64,000 bases of DNA from CADEED01 sp041395625. Lineage in GTDB: Bacteria; Pseudomonadota; Gammaproteobacteria; Steroidobacterales; Steroidobacteraceae. Below are positions 48,999 to 58,774 of the stretch, one piece after another (position 1 is the stretch's first letter; each line of letters opens with the position of its first letter). Under the pieces are notes generated by a model. That model did not search any database. It worked only from the letters and a program-made list of their open reading frames with translations, and had not been told where the DNA came from. The translations under genes were made by a program, and so were the position numbers. Where the stretch lies: positions 248,001 to 312,000 of the forward strand of contig JAWLAE010000004.1 in the NCBI GenBank assembly GCA_041395625.1, written 5' to 3'.

Positions 48999-50446
48999 GT
49001 AGTCGTCTGCAGTTCTGCCGGCGCAGTGCCTCGATCGCTACTGTGTTGCTCGAGCGCTGCGCCGGTGGATGCGACAGCCGGAAATCGGCAGATCACTTCC
49101 AGGCCCGGCGCATTGTCAGTCAGCTCCAGTTCGCCGGCATGCAAATGGACGACAGCGTCGACCAATGCCAGACCGAGGCCGCTGCCATCGCGATCAGGTG
49201 ACGCGCCGATACGCTGGAAGGGCTGCAGGGCCCGCTCGCGATCGGCGGGCGCAATGCCCGGACCGTTGTCGGCGACGGTCAGAACGACCCGGTCGGAATG
49301 CTGGTCGGTGAACGTGCCAATGAGTACTGTCCCGCCCGAAGGCACGTACTTCATGGCATTCTCCAGCAAATTCGTTATTAATTGAGCGAGTAACTGCCGG
49401 CTGCCAAGCATGCCTGCGGTTGCACCGAATTGACCGCTGAGCGTCAGTCCGACGGACTGAGCTTTCGGTTGATACAGCTCGGTCAGTTCTGCGGCCAGTA
49501 CTGCGAGGTCGATCGGCTCGGCCGCCGCGATGGCGCCCCGCGACTCTGCTTGAGCGATCTGCAGCAGCGTGGCCAGCGTGCGCTGCACCTGTTCGAGGTC
49601 GGCGGTGACCGATATCATCATCGCGCGAGTGGCTGCCGGTGTGTCGGCTCGCAGCAATGCTTCATCGAGTCGCACGCGCACGCGATAGAGCGGCGTCCGC
49701 AGATCGTGTGCGACACAGTCGAACGTGGTCTGCAACGATGTTGTTTGCCGCTCGAGTCGGTCGAGAACGCGGTTGACGGCCTCACCCAGTGCGTCGAACT
49801 CGTCATGCGAGCCGTCAAGCGGCAAACGTTGCGTCAGATCGCCAGCAATGATGGTGCGGCAGGTTTCAGCGTAAAGCCGCACGCGCGATCGCACGCGCCG
49901 GCTATACCAGGCGCCCAATATGGCCATCAGCAAGGCCGTCAGGCCCGTGCCCCAGACCGTGGCCCACAGAAACCGCTGGGAGAACCGCCGCTGCTCGCTG
50001 ACATCGGTGCCGACTAACAACCAATACTGCGATGCAAGTGACACGAGCTGCGCCTCGATCGGATGCTCGACTTGGCCGCTGGCCTCGGTCGCCTGCACGC
50101 GAAATTCCTGGCGCCCCGCGTGGGGCGTTGCGCCAGTGGGCCAGCCAGTCAGGTTGCCGCCCAATCGATTGAGGCCTGCATCCGCCAGCAGGTAGACAGC
50201 GCCGGTGCGGCCCCACTGATCGCCACGTGCCTGCAGAGCAGCGCTCAGCTGATCGATACCACCGACCTCGAAATCATCGGTGAGGCCGTCGATCTCCGCA
50301 CGTACTACCGCGCTCACCTCCTGCTCGAGCGCACGCGTCGTGAGCCAGTAGACCGACGCCAGCAGCGCGCCGACGGCCGCCAGAACGACCAGCACGTAGA
50401 GTCGGACGAGGCGAGTAGCGGACAGGCGCAGAGCACGTTCAGGCAT
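48995..50446 (-). CDS. Two-component sensor histidine kinase
   Basis: A 483-residue membrane kinase. The N-terminal transmembrane helix (residues ~11-32) is followed by a periplasmic sensor of about 135 residues, a second helix (~173-190), a HAMP-like linker and an H-box (FDCVAHDLRTPLYR; phospho-His near residue 260). Then come N-box (LLENAMKYVPSGG), G1 (VADNGPGIAP) and G2 (GSGLGLALVD). It overlaps the response-regulator gene by 8 bp, so the pair is translated together. The small periplasmic domain gives no clear ligand; convergent placement with psiF is the only clue to target genes. Confidence 0.93.
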   Translation of the reverse strand: MPERALRLSATRLVRLYVLVVLAAVGALLASVYWLTTRALEQEVSAVVRAEIDGLTDDFEVGGIDQLSAALQARGDQWGRTGAVYLLADAGLNRLGGNLTGWPTGATPHAGRQEFRVQATEASGQVEHPIEAQLVSLASQYWLLVGTDVSEQRRFSQRFLWATVWGTGLTALLMAILGAWYSRRVRSRVRLYAETCRTIIAGDLTQRLPLDGSHDEFDALGEAVNRVLDRLERQTTSLQTTFDCVAHDLRTPLYRVRVRLDEALLRADTPAATRAMMISVTADLEQVQRTLATLLQIAQAESRGAIAAAEPIDLAVLAAELTELYQPKAQSVGLTLSGQFGATAGMLGSRQLLAQLITNLLENAMKYVPSGGTVLIGTFTDQHSDRVVLTVADNGPGIAPADRERALQPFQRIGASPDRDGSGLGLALVDAVVHLHAGELELTDNAPGLEVICRFPAVASTGAALEQHSSDRGTAPAELQTTT

Positions 50447-51116
50447 CGTCGCGCAAAACGTAACCGGCGCCGCGGATCGTGTGCAGAAGCGGCCGTTGAA
50501 AACCCTTGTCGATGGCGTTGCGCAGCCGACTGATGTGCACGTCGATTACATTCGTCTGCGGGTCGAAGTGCAGATCCCAAACACCTTCGAGCAACATAGT
50601 CCGCGTAACGACTTGCCCCGCGCGACGCAGCATGAACTCCAGGATCTGATACTCCTTGCCAGTGAGTTCGATCGGTCGCCCCGCGCGAGCCACGCGGCGG
50701 CCGAGCAGGTCCACTTCCAGATCCGCCAGCTGCAATCGAGTAGTCGCTTGCGTTGCGCCGCCGCGCCGCAAGAGAGCTTCTATACGCGCCAACAACTCGG
50801 CAAATGCAAACGGCTTGGTGAGATAGTCGTCACCACCCGCTTTGAGGCCGCGAATGCGATCATCGACCGTGCCGAGTGCCGAGAGTATCAGCACGGGCGT
50901 CTGATCCTGGTTCTTGCGCAGCATCTCGACGATCGACAAACCATCGATGTGTGGCAATTGCCGATCGGCGATGATCAGATCGAACTCGCTTTCGGTCGCC
51001 GCGAACAGTCCATCGCGGCCATCGGCCGCGTGTTCCACGGCATAGCCACTTTCCTGCAGACCTTTGCACAAAAAGCGCGCCGCTTCGGCGTCGTCTTCCA
51101 ACAGCAGGAGTTTCAT
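50439..51116 (-). CDS. OmpR/PhoB-family response regulator
   Basis: A 225-residue response regulator. The receiver domain has phospho-acceptor Asp51 (DLIIADRQLP), acidic pair (LEDDAEAA), Ser/Thr (ILSALG) and Lys101 (YLTKPFA). The C-terminal winged-helix DNA-binding domain has the OmpR-type pattern LTGKEYQILEFM and DVHISRLRNAID. I chose the ATG at 51116 because MKLLLLEDDA is the standard receiver start; the frame stays open another 258 bp upstream. Cognate kinase gene overlaps directly downstream. Target genes unknown. Confidence 0.95.
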   Translation of the reverse strand: MKLLLLEDDAEAARFLCKGLQESGYAVEHAADGRDGLFAATESEFDLIIADRQLPHIDGLSIVEMLRKNQDQTPVLILSALGTVDDRIRGLKAGGDDYLTKPFAFAELLARIEALLRRGGATQATTRLQLADLEVDLLGRRVARAGRPIELTGKEYQILEFMLRRAGQVVTRTMLLEGVWDLHFDPQTNVIDVHISRLRNAIDKGFQRPLLHTIRGAGYVLRDDA

Positions 51117-51138
51117 CGCACTATCGATCGGCGCCGCA

Positions 51139-52596
51139 TCAAACGCCCGCGAATCTGGCCACTTCCTCACCGAGGCGCGTGAACTGTCCGCCGAAGTGAT
51201 GGCCACCCTGCAATTCCAGATTGCGCCAGTTGGGCCGCTGCTCGACTCGCGGACACTCGGAACTTGCCTCGGTGCTGCCATAAACGCAGAGCACCGGAAG
51301 CTTCGGCAAGCGGTCGAGTTCCGGCCGTATGGGTGCGCCCCGGTCCGCCACGCCGGGGATCCAGCCTGCGACATGTACCTCGAATGCGACGGTGTCGGAC
51401 AAGCCCAGAAGATTGAGCGACTTGATTCGTGCGACGCTCGCAGCCGACAGGCGATTGACCAGTGACGGCAGAACGTCGGCGCCGAAAGAGTAGCCGATGA
51501 GTATTACCTCCGATTTACGCCAAGCGGCCGTATAGTGCTGGATGATTCGTTGCAAATCGTGAGCTGCCTCGTCAGCGGTGCGCTGCTGCCAGAAATACTT
51601 CAGGCTGGAGAGGCCGACCACCGGAATGCCGCGAGCGGCGAGAAGACTGCCAACGTCCTGATCGAGTCCGGCCCAACCGCCGTCGCCCGTCAAAATTACG
51701 GCGAACGCGCTGGGATGGGCCTGAATGGTGGGCGGGACAGGTACTTCCACCAGTGGCAAGTCGGCTACCGCTGCCACGGCCTTGCCGCTGGACGACGTCA
51801 TGGCAGCACCGGTCGGCGCATCCGCCAACTTCACGAGCGCTTCGAGAAACTGTGGCTGCCAGCGTGCCGGTACGCCGTAGCCATGTCCCACTTTCGGCAG
51901 GCTGACGAGCTCGCCGCGCGGCGTGGCGGCAACGAACTCGCCGGTCTTGGCAAACTGGCACACCGCGTCCATTTCGCCGTGCAACGCGATCCACGGTGCA
52001 CCGAGCGTCTTACTCGGCTTGAAGAAGGAGTTACGGCCTTTCGCGTCGAGCGTGTACTCCAGTCCGTCGCCGCGACAGAGTTCCGTGCGCAATGGCAGAT
52101 CGGGGCAGAACCCCAGGCTGACGGCGCCCGTGAAGGTACCTTTGGGCGCTTGCGCCAACACCGCATACACCAGCGTCGCACCCGATGAGTAGCCTGTTAG
52201 TGCAGGCACCAGGTAATGGGGCATGCCCAGTCGCTTTTCGACATGGTGCGCCAGCTCTTCGAAATCGCCCGCCAACGATCGACACTTCTCGCCGCCCTTG
52301 TTGACATTGGCGATGTAAGTGCGCACATCGATGCCGACCACCATGGCGCCGCGCTCGACGAGTGCGCGCGCCATGTCCTTGACGCCGCGGTTCCAACCGC
52401 CGTCGCCGGAGACGAACAACACGACGCTGGTCGGCGTGCCATCAGGTCTTGTTATGACGACGTCGCCGAAGTCGCCATGTACAATGTGTTCCTCCGTTAG
52501 CGAGTCCCCCGGTGGTTTCGTGCCGGGGGCCGCGTAACAAGTTGGGGTGAGTGCCGCAAGGAAAAAGGCAACTGACAGCAATAGCGCGCGCGTCAT
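51139..52596 (-). CDS. acvB: AcvB/VirJ-family periplasmic hydrolase (lysyl-phosphatidylglycerol hydrolase)
   Basis: A 485-residue AcvB-type protein with a signal peptide (LLLSVAFFLAAL, cleavage near CYAAPG) and two alpha/beta-hydrolase halves. The first has VVLFVSGDGGWNRGVKD with GYSSGATLVY; the second has VILTGDGGWAGLDQD with GYSFGADVLP; both nucleophile elbows are intact. Agrobacterium AcvB and its Rhizobium counterpart AtvA are known to degrade lysyl-phosphatidylglycerol in the periplasm and to be paired with lpiA/mprF, which is exactly the gene upstream here. ATG 52596 overlaps the mprF stop (ATGA). Likely tunes membrane charge. Confidence 0.9.
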   Translation of the reverse strand: MTRALLLSVAFFLAALTPTCYAAPGTKPPGDSLTEEHIVHGDFGDVVITRPDGTPTSVVLFVSGDGGWNRGVKDMARALVERGAMVVGIDVRTYIANVNKGGEKCRSLAGDFEELAHHVEKRLGMPHYLVPALTGYSSGATLVYAVLAQAPKGTFTGAVSLGFCPDLPLRTELCRGDGLEYTLDAKGRNSFFKPSKTLGAPWIALHGEMDAVCQFAKTGEFVAATPRGELVSLPKVGHGYGVPARWQPQFLEALVKLADAPTGAAMTSSSGKAVAAVADLPLVEVPVPPTIQAHPSAFAVILTGDGGWAGLDQDVGSLLAARGIPVVGLSSLKYFWQQRTADEAAHDLQRIIQHYTAAWRKSEVILIGYSFGADVLPSLVNRLSAASVARIKSLNLLGLSDTVAFEVHVAGWIPGVADRGAPIRPELDRLPKLPVLCVYGSTEASSECPRVEQRPNWRNLELQGGHHFGGQFTRLGEEVARFAGV

Positions 52597-55178
52597 TTTG
52601 AGACCAGACCCTTCAGACCACCGGCGATCAAGCGTGATACGTCGAGCAGCACACGCGGCAGGATAAGCCGACCCGGTGCAGCCAAATAACGTGGCGTCCA
52701 TTCGGGCGAGAACTTTTCCTTGTAGCGCTGCAGGCCTTCGAAATTGTAGAAGTGCTCACCATGACGAAACACAAAGCTGCCCATCCGATGCCAGGCAGGC
52801 GCCAGCGCATGCGGTTCCAGCCCGGCGAGTGGTGCCATGCCAAGATTGAACCATCTATATCCCTGGACTCGTCCCCACAGCATGAGTTCCGTAAACAAGT
52901 AATCCATGGCGCCCTTGGGCGCATCGGGGCCAAAGCGCATCAGATCCACGGACAGTTCCTCCCGATTGGGGGTGGTCCAGAGATTGGCAAAGGCCACGGG
53001 CTGCCCACGGACACGTACCAACGCTACCGGAAAATTCTGTAGATAGGCTTCCGAAAAGGCGCCGACGGAGAAGCCCTTCTCAGCAACCGCTTTGTGCGTG
53101 AGCCAGCCATCTGAAATTTGCCGCAATTGAGGCAGCAGTGGCGATATTGCGTCCGGTGTTACAACCTCGAAGCTCGCACCATCCCGCAGTGCACGTCGAT
53201 GCGCTTGTCGCAACTCGGCCCGTGTACTGCCTTCGAGCGAGAAGCTGTCGAGGGCTACCCGCGCTTCCTCACCGAGCTTGATCAGTGTCAGGCCGAGATC
53301 GACATAGAGCGCGAGGTTACCTGAGGTAACCTGGTAGAAAACGGCCCAGCCGCCGGCTCGATCGACCTGTTCTCGAAAATCCCTTGCCACGGCACGATGC
53401 AGAGCCAGCGGACCCACAGGGTCGCCGAGCGCGATCCAGCTGCGTCCCATCACCTGGTACATGATGAAAGCCTCACCGCTTTGGTGGAACAACAGTCGTT
53501 TGTCGCCTGCCAATACAGCGTTGCCCAAGGTATCACTGCTATGCACCAACGCACGCCTGGTTTGCTCCACGTCAACACGATCAAGCGTATCTGTGAGATG
53601 ACGCGCCGGTCGCAACAGATATGCCGCAAAAAACCCAAGCGACAACGTGGCCACGACCACTGACGCGCGCAATGCACGCGAAGTCTCGCCGAAGCGCGAA
53701 AAGGTCCACCACAGCGAATCGGAATAGGGCTGTTGGCTGCTGAGCCATGCGAGCGCCATCGAGAGCGCGACGACGCCGAGCACACTCAGAATCCAGCCGG
53801 TGGAATATTGCTCGCGCATCAGTGAAGAGGCGCGGTAGAAGGCAGCACGTCCGAACCACAGAACGGCCAGCACAGCGCCTAACATCAGTGCCTCTTCGAC
53901 ATCGAGGCCCTTGATGATCGATGCCAGTATCCCGGCGATCAGCAGCCAGAACGTAAGGTGATAAGCGGCCGCTACGCGGCGCATCAAGCCGTGCGCGAGC
54001 ACGAGCAGCGCCAGTCCGACGATGCTGCCCGCCATATGCGATAACTCAAGCAGTGGCAGTGGCAAGACGTGGCGAAGTGCATGCAAGCGATCATCGAGTG
54101 CGGGCGTTGCGCCTGACAACAGCAGCACGGCACCGGCGACGAATACCAGTGCCGCGCAGACTTGTGATGCAATCGGCGTGAGGTAGAGGCTGATCCGGGC
54201 TGACCAGGAACCAATCCGGCCGCGCTGGCCATGCAGTTCGTGACCGGTGAAGAGCAAACTGGCGACGCCAAGCGGCAGCAGGTAATAGATAACACGATAG
54301 ACCAGCAAGGAGCCAAGCAACGCGTCGGCCGGGATATCCCGCAATGCAAGTATCAGAACGGATTCGAATACACCCAGCCCGCCCGGCACCGTCGATACGA
54401 TGCCCGCGATGATCGCGACGGCGTAGATTCCTGCGAATCCCAGCAGGCTGATATGCGTTCCCTGCGGTAGCAGCACCCACAGGACGGCAGCGGCTAACGT
54501 GAGATCTGTGACTGCGGTGACTAGTTGTGGGATTGCGATCGTAAGCGGCGGCGGGCGCATGCTCCAGGTGCGGATCCGCAGCGGGCGCTTGACCGTCGCT
54601 GCGCAGATGACGTAGGCGACAGGTACGGCCAGCAGCACGCAGCCGAGTGCGATAGACCAGTTCTGGTGCGCACCAAGCATCGTGAGAACCTGGGGCGGCG
54701 AATCGATCAATGAGATGCCAGCCAGAGTCGCAAGTCCAAGCAGTGTCGTCAGGCTGCAGAAGGCGACGACGACGCCGACGTCCGCAGTCGAGAGGCCTCG
54801 CGGCGCGTAAAAGCGGAAACGGACCGCTGCACCCGTGAACGCGGCGACGCTGAGATTGTGATTGAGGGCGTAGGCGACAAACGCAGTCAGGGCAACGTGT
54901 GGGTAAGCCACTTTGCGCTGTACATAGCGCAGTGCCAACCAGTCGTACAACGTCAAGCACAAATAGCTGGCGATCGTCATGGCAAGCGCAAACAACAGCG
55001 TCTTGACTGGAATTGCCGCTACATGACCCAGAACGTCCGCCAGATCGTACTCGCGAAGCTCGCGTCTCAATAGCCATACGACGAGCGACAGGATGACCAG
55101 CACGAGCACGGGTATGCCGAAGCGCCGTAGAGCCGACGGCGTATGTGATGCGGTGGGGGCTATCGAGTTCCGTTGCAT
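52593..55178 (-). CDS. mprF: Phosphatidylglycerol lysyltransferase (LpiA/MprF)
   Basis: An 861-residue MprF-type protein. An N-terminal multi-helix flippase domain spans about residues 20-500 (many hydrophobic helices, for example YLCLTLYDWLALRYVQRKV). The C-terminal aminoacyl-PG synthase (DUF2156) domain spans about 530-840, with FHQSGEAFIMYQVMGRSWIA, PVGPLALHRAVA and WFNLGMAPLAGLE. It transfers lysine (or alanine) from aminoacyl-tRNA to phosphatidylglycerol and flips the product, lowering surface charge and raising resistance to cationic peptides and acid. Operon with acvB downstream and an alpha/beta hydrolase upstream (19-bp overlap). Confidence 0.94.
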   Translation of the reverse strand: MQRNSIAPTASHTPSALRRFGIPVLVLVILSLVVWLLRRELREYDLADVLGHVAAIPVKTLLFALAMTIASYLCLTLYDWLALRYVQRKVAYPHVALTAFVAYALNHNLSVAAFTGAAVRFRFYAPRGLSTADVGVVVAFCSLTTLLGLATLAGISLIDSPPQVLTMLGAHQNWSIALGCVLLAVPVAYVICAATVKRPLRIRTWSMRPPPLTIAIPQLVTAVTDLTLAAAVLWVLLPQGTHISLLGFAGIYAVAIIAGIVSTVPGGLGVFESVLILALRDIPADALLGSLLVYRVIYYLLPLGVASLLFTGHELHGQRGRIGSWSARISLYLTPIASQVCAALVFVAGAVLLLSGATPALDDRLHALRHVLPLPLLELSHMAGSIVGLALLVLAHGLMRRVAAAYHLTFWLLIAGILASIIKGLDVEEALMLGAVLAVLWFGRAAFYRASSLMREQYSTGWILSVLGVVALSMALAWLSSQQPYSDSLWWTFSRFGETSRALRASVVVATLSLGFFAAYLLRPARHLTDTLDRVDVEQTRRALVHSSDTLGNAVLAGDKRLLFHQSGEAFIMYQVMGRSWIALGDPVGPLALHRAVARDFREQVDRAGGWAVFYQVTSGNLALYVDLGLTLIKLGEEARVALDSFSLEGSTRAELRQAHRRALRDGASFEVVTPDAISPLLPQLRQISDGWLTHKAVAEKGFSVGAFSEAYLQNFPVALVRVRGQPVAFANLWTTPNREELSVDLMRFGPDAPKGAMDYLFTELMLWGRVQGYRWFNLGMAPLAGLEPHALAPAWHRMGSFVFRHGEHFYNFEGLQRYKEKFSPEWTPRYLAAPGRLILPRVLLDVSRLIAGGLKGLVSK

Positions 55179-56086
55179 TGCCCCGTGCCTAACCAGTCAT
55201 TGACTCTGCGCCAGAATCGTGCACGACCGTCCGCAGAGTCCAGTCCGAGTCCGTGCCCTAGCCGCGGCAGTACTTCTACGGTCATGTTCCGTTTTCCCAG
55301 CACCTGCGCGCGCGCCCGCGCGAACAGCGCTGCGGCGACCGGTACTACGGTGTCTGTATCACCGTGCAGCATCAGCACCGGGGTGTCAATGCCTTGGTAG
55401 GCTTGCATCGGTTCGAGATCGAGCATCGACGCCCAGTAGCGATACTTCTCTCCCTGAATTTCGTTGCGTATGTCACGCGGTGCAGCACGTATGGCACGAA
55501 TGATTCGATCAACCGCGCCCGCTTCATTGTCGATAGCCAGTGTTGTTCGCAGCTCGTCTTCACCGCGCATGGCACCGGCGCTGAGCACAATGACATGAGT
55601 GAATCCAGGCACCGCCGCGGCGACGAAAGGTGCAACCGTGCCTCCTTCGGAGTAGCCGATCAGTACTCGCCGGCATGTGTCGGGGTTGGCGGCGATGGCG
55701 GCTCTAGCGAATTCGATCTGCTCCTTGATGAGCTGCGGATAAGTCGTATGATGATGAAACTCATTCGAGCAGCCCAGCAAGGCGAATGGTAGCGATCGCG
55801 TGTATTGCTTCTCCCGCGTCATGATGTACCAATTGCCGGGCGCGTCATGGAACATGCTCTGCACTTGGGAGCCTACGGGCTCGCAGCCGGAACCGGGCAC
55901 GAAGACGATCAAACCCCCGTCGTCGCGGGAAGCGCCGATCGTTAGTTCGAACGCACCTGCTGGTGAAGCGTCGGCGGTCTGCCAGAGTGCCAGCAGCAAA
56001 CACAGTGCCACCAGCACTGGGCCATAACGATTGCGAACCCCGGTCATTAACGCCCTAGCATGGCGAAAGCCAATCGAACGGAGCAT
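55160..56086 (-). CDS. Exported alpha/beta hydrolase
   Basis: A 308-residue exported protein. The signal peptide (VLVALCLLLALWQTADA, cleavage near ADAS) is followed by an alpha/beta-hydrolase domain with GLIVFVPGSGCEPVG, nucleophile elbow IGYSEGGTVAPF, LHGDTDTVVPV as candidate acid and GHGLGLD as candidate His. It overlaps the mprF start by 19 bp, so it is the first gene of the mprF-acvB operon. Its neighbours suggest it acts on a membrane lipid or on a product of lysyl-PG turnover, but this is inference; it does not resemble AcvB halves closely. Confidence 0.8.
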   Translation of the reverse strand: MLRSIGFRHARALMTGVRNRYGPVLVALCLLLALWQTADASPAGAFELTIGASRDDGGLIVFVPGSGCEPVGSQVQSMFHDAPGNWYIMTREKQYTRSLPFALLGCSNEFHHHTTYPQLIKEQIEFARAAIAANPDTCRRVLIGYSEGGTVAPFVAAAVPGFTHVIVLSAGAMRGEDELRTTLAIDNEAGAVDRIIRAIRAAPRDIRNEIQGEKYRYWASMLDLEPMQAYQGIDTPVLMLHGDTDTVVPVAAALFARARAQVLGKRNMTVEVLPRLGHGLGLDSADGRARFWRRVNDWLGTGQCNGTR

Positions 56087-56207
56087 GAAATCATCTTAAT
56101 CTAGGCCCAGAGGTGACGCGGCCATGCATCCAGGCTTGCGGTGCGTCGGGTAAAATCGCCTGCGGGTGCCCCGTCGTCTGAACATGGCCAGTTCGAAACA
56201 GTAGATC

Positions 56208-58091
56208 ATGAGCGAATCGCAGGTCGTCTCGTCGAGGTCACCACGCGATTTCGCTGTCGCACTGGGCGCTTTGGGAGTCGTCTTTGGCGACATCGGCACC
56301 AGTCCACTTTACGCTTTGCGCGCCTGCCTGACGGCAGGGGGCAGTGTCTCGACGGATGCGCCTGCCGTCCTAGGCGTGTTGTCACTGGTCTTTTGGGCAC
56401 TGGGGCTGACGATCACCGCCAAGTACTTGATGATCGTTCTGCGGACCGACAATCGCGGTGAGGGCGGGGTGCTGGCGCTGACCGCACTGGCGTTGTCCGA
56501 AGGTCCATGGCAACGCGCGACCGTAGTCACGCTGCTGGGCCTTGCCGGCTGCGCCTTATTCTACGGCGATGGCATCATCACGCCCGCCGTTACGGTGTTG
56601 AGCGCAATCGAGGGACTCGAGGTCGTCGCGCCACAACTCGAGCGGATTGTGATACCGGTATCGATCGCTATCTTGTTGGCTCTCTTTGTGCTGCAGAAGC
56701 GCGGTACGGGCACGCTCGGTAAACTGTTCGGGCCTGTGATGCTCATCTGGTTCTTGACGCTCGGACTCCTCGGTGTACATGGCATCGTCGCCAATCCAGG
56801 GGTACTCGCAGCCATGAGTCCGCACTACGCGGTGGCTTTCATTCCATCCCATAGCGCAGTCGCACTCCTGGTCGTGGGCGCGGTCTTTTTGGCTGTCACC
56901 GGTGGCGAGGCACTGTACGCCGATCTCGGACACTTCGGTGTACGGCCGATTCGTATTGCCTGGTTCTTCGTCGCTTGGCCAGCGCTCGTCCTGAACTATT
57001 TCGGCCAAGGCGCCGACCTGCTGCGTGACCCAGCGGCCATATTCAATCCGCTGTTTCATCTGGCGCCGACATGGTTCGTGCTGCCGTTGGTCGTCCTTGC
57101 GACTTTGGCGGCAATCATCGCATCGCAAGCGGTGATCTCGGGAGTGTTCTCGATGTCACAGCAGGCCTTGCAGCTCGGCTTCCTGCCGCGTATCCGCGTC
57201 GTGCAGTGTTCGGCGGATGCGATGGGCCAGATATATGTGCCGTTGATCAATTGGTTACTGTGTAGCGCGACGATAATGTTGGTACTGTCTTTCGGGTCGT
57301 CCAGCAATCTGGCAAATGCCTACGGGATCGCGGTCGCCAGTACGATGGTGATCGAAACGTCTTTGCTGCTGACCCTGTTGCGCGGCAGAGTTGCCGTATT
57401 CGATCGGTTGTTTTTCTGGTTCCTGTTGCCTCTTGCCGCGATAGACATGGCATTCTTCGTGGCGAACGTCGCCAAGATTCCTGAGGGCGGCTGGGTGCCG
57501 CTGCTGGTAGCGGCAGGCGCGTTGCTCGTCATGCGCACCTGGACTAACGGTCGCGTGGTCGTGTCAGACCTGATGCGTCGGGAAGGACGGACCGATGCGA
57601 GGTTTCTGGCGCGAGTGGCCGAGGAACCGCCTGCTCGGGTGTCAGGTGTCGCAGTATTCCTGACCAGCGACGCAACTAACATACCGCGCACGCTGGTGCG
57701 CAATGTGCAGCACAATGGCGTGCTGCACGAGAAGACCATCCTGCTGACGATAGCCACGGAGAGAGTGCCGCGTCTGGTTGGCGGCTCGCGGGTGAGTGCC
57801 AAGGCGATTGGCTCGGGCCTGTACCGCGTGGTGGCGCATATTGGCTTCATGGACAGCCCCAACGTACCGCGCATCCTGCGCGATGCCGAGCGCCGCGGGT
57901 TGGGCTTCGATACCCAAAGAGCGACTTACTTTCTGGGCCGCGATGATGTGGTGATCGGCAATCGACCGGGTATGGCAACTTGGCGCAAGCAGCTGTTCCT
58001 GTTCATGACGCGCAATGCACAGTTTGCCGCCGCCCACTTTGGCATACCGCCGCAGCGCGTTATCGAAGTAGGTGGGCAGGTCGAGATCTGA
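56208..58091 (+). CDS. kup: Kup-type potassium transporter
   Basis: A 627-residue low-affinity K+/H+ symporter of the KUP/HAK family. The signature N-terminal GALGVVFGDIGTSPLYAL is followed by many hydrophobic helices and family blocks (YGDGIITPAVTVLSAIEGL, AIIASQAVISGVFSMSQQA, FGSSSNLANAYGIAV). The cytoplasmic C-terminal domain has GVAVFLTSDATNIPRTLVRN. Full length, no frameshift. ATG 56208; a longer in-frame upstream start is not seen. Its stop is 11 bp from the convergent DUF6491-like gene. Controls potassium uptake. Confidence 0.96.
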   Translation: MSESQVVSSRSPRDFAVALGALGVVFGDIGTSPLYALRACLTAGGSVSTDAPAVLGVLSLVFWALGLTITAKYLMIVLRTDNRGEGGVLALTALALSEGPWQRATVVTLLGLAGCALFYGDGIITPAVTVLSAIEGLEVVAPQLERIVIPVSIAILLALFVLQKRGTGTLGKLFGPVMLIWFLTLGLLGVHGIVANPGVLAAMSPHYAVAFIPSHSAVALLVVGAVFLAVTGGEALYADLGHFGVRPIRIAWFFVAWPALVLNYFGQGADLLRDPAAIFNPLFHLAPTWFVLPLVVLATLAAIIASQAVISGVFSMSQQALQLGFLPRIRVVQCSADAMGQIYVPLINWLLCSATIMLVLSFGSSSNLANAYGIAVASTMVIETSLLLTLLRGRVAVFDRLFFWFLLPLAAIDMAFFVANVAKIPEGGWVPLLVAAGALLVMRTWTNGRVVVSDLMRREGRTDARFLARVAEEPPARVSGVAVFLTSDATNIPRTLVRNVQHNGVLHEKTILLTIATERVPRLVGGSRVSAKAIGSGLYRVVAHIGFMDSPNVPRILRDAERRGLGFDTQRATYFLGRDDVVIGNRPGMATWRKQLFLFMTRNAQFAAAHFGIPPQRVIEVGGQVEI

Positions 58092-58102
58092 GTGCTATGC
58101 GC

Positions 58103-58492
58103 CTAAGGTGCCACTCGGATGTCCGAGAAATCCTTGAACGTGCAAACGTAACCATCCACTGCGATTCCGTTGAATTTGTCGAGATTTCCAGAGCCGGCAG
58201 TGACGAGCGAGAAGTCGCGTGCGTCACGTAATCCTGGGCAAGCTTCCGTGAATTGCATCTTGAATCGCTTCCCGTCCTCGTCGGTGACTTCGAGCAAGGA
58301 ATCGTCCATGTACTTGAAACTTGCGATCTGCTTTAGATCCACGGCCTGTACGAGCGTGTCTTCTGCTGGAGGTGCGATATGCGCGAATCTTGCGCCGTCT
58401 TCGCGGTCTGCGAGTCGGAAGGCGAGATAGCCTGCTGTCACAATCGAAACCGCAGTAACAATGCCGAGTATGCGGGTTAGGGTCGCATTCAT
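58103..58492 (-). CDS. Small membrane-anchored protein, DUF6491-like
   Basis: A 129-residue protein with one N-terminal membrane helix (ILGIVTAVSIVTAGYLAF) and a C-terminal domain of the type IASFKYMDDSLLEV...CPGLRDARDF, which resembles the DUF6491 family of small exported proteins. The Cys of CPGL and VDGYVCTFKDF could pair in a disulfide. The ATG at 58492 has a GGAGAA ribosome site; upstream in-frame codons lack one. It is convergent with kup. Function unknown; the family match is tentative. Confidence 0.65.
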   Translation of the reverse strand: MNATLTRILGIVTAVSIVTAGYLAFRLADREDGARFAHIAPPAEDTLVQAVDLKQIASFKYMDDSLLEVTDEDGKRFKMQFTEACPGLRDARDFSLVTAGSGNLDKFNGIAVDGYVCTFKDFSDIRVAP

Positions 58493-58774
58493 TAGACGTT
58501 CTCCATTGGTCGAGTTGTGGCAATTGCCAGCCTTGCTCCTGTCGACATCTGGGCGCCAAATCGATCGTTGGAGCGTTTCGGCTCGGTCACGAACGCCGAT
58601 GGATCGGCAGGACGTGCCTGCACGCAGGACGAGGGCGCCAAGAGAGTCTGCCGAGGTAGATGTCATTGCAACGCGCATGAATCCAAGCAGCGCCGACTGA
58701 TGACTTGTTTGTGTGCAAATCGCGCGGGCGAGTTCCGCAGGTATAATTAAGACTCCTTAATCGAGGTTTTGGTC

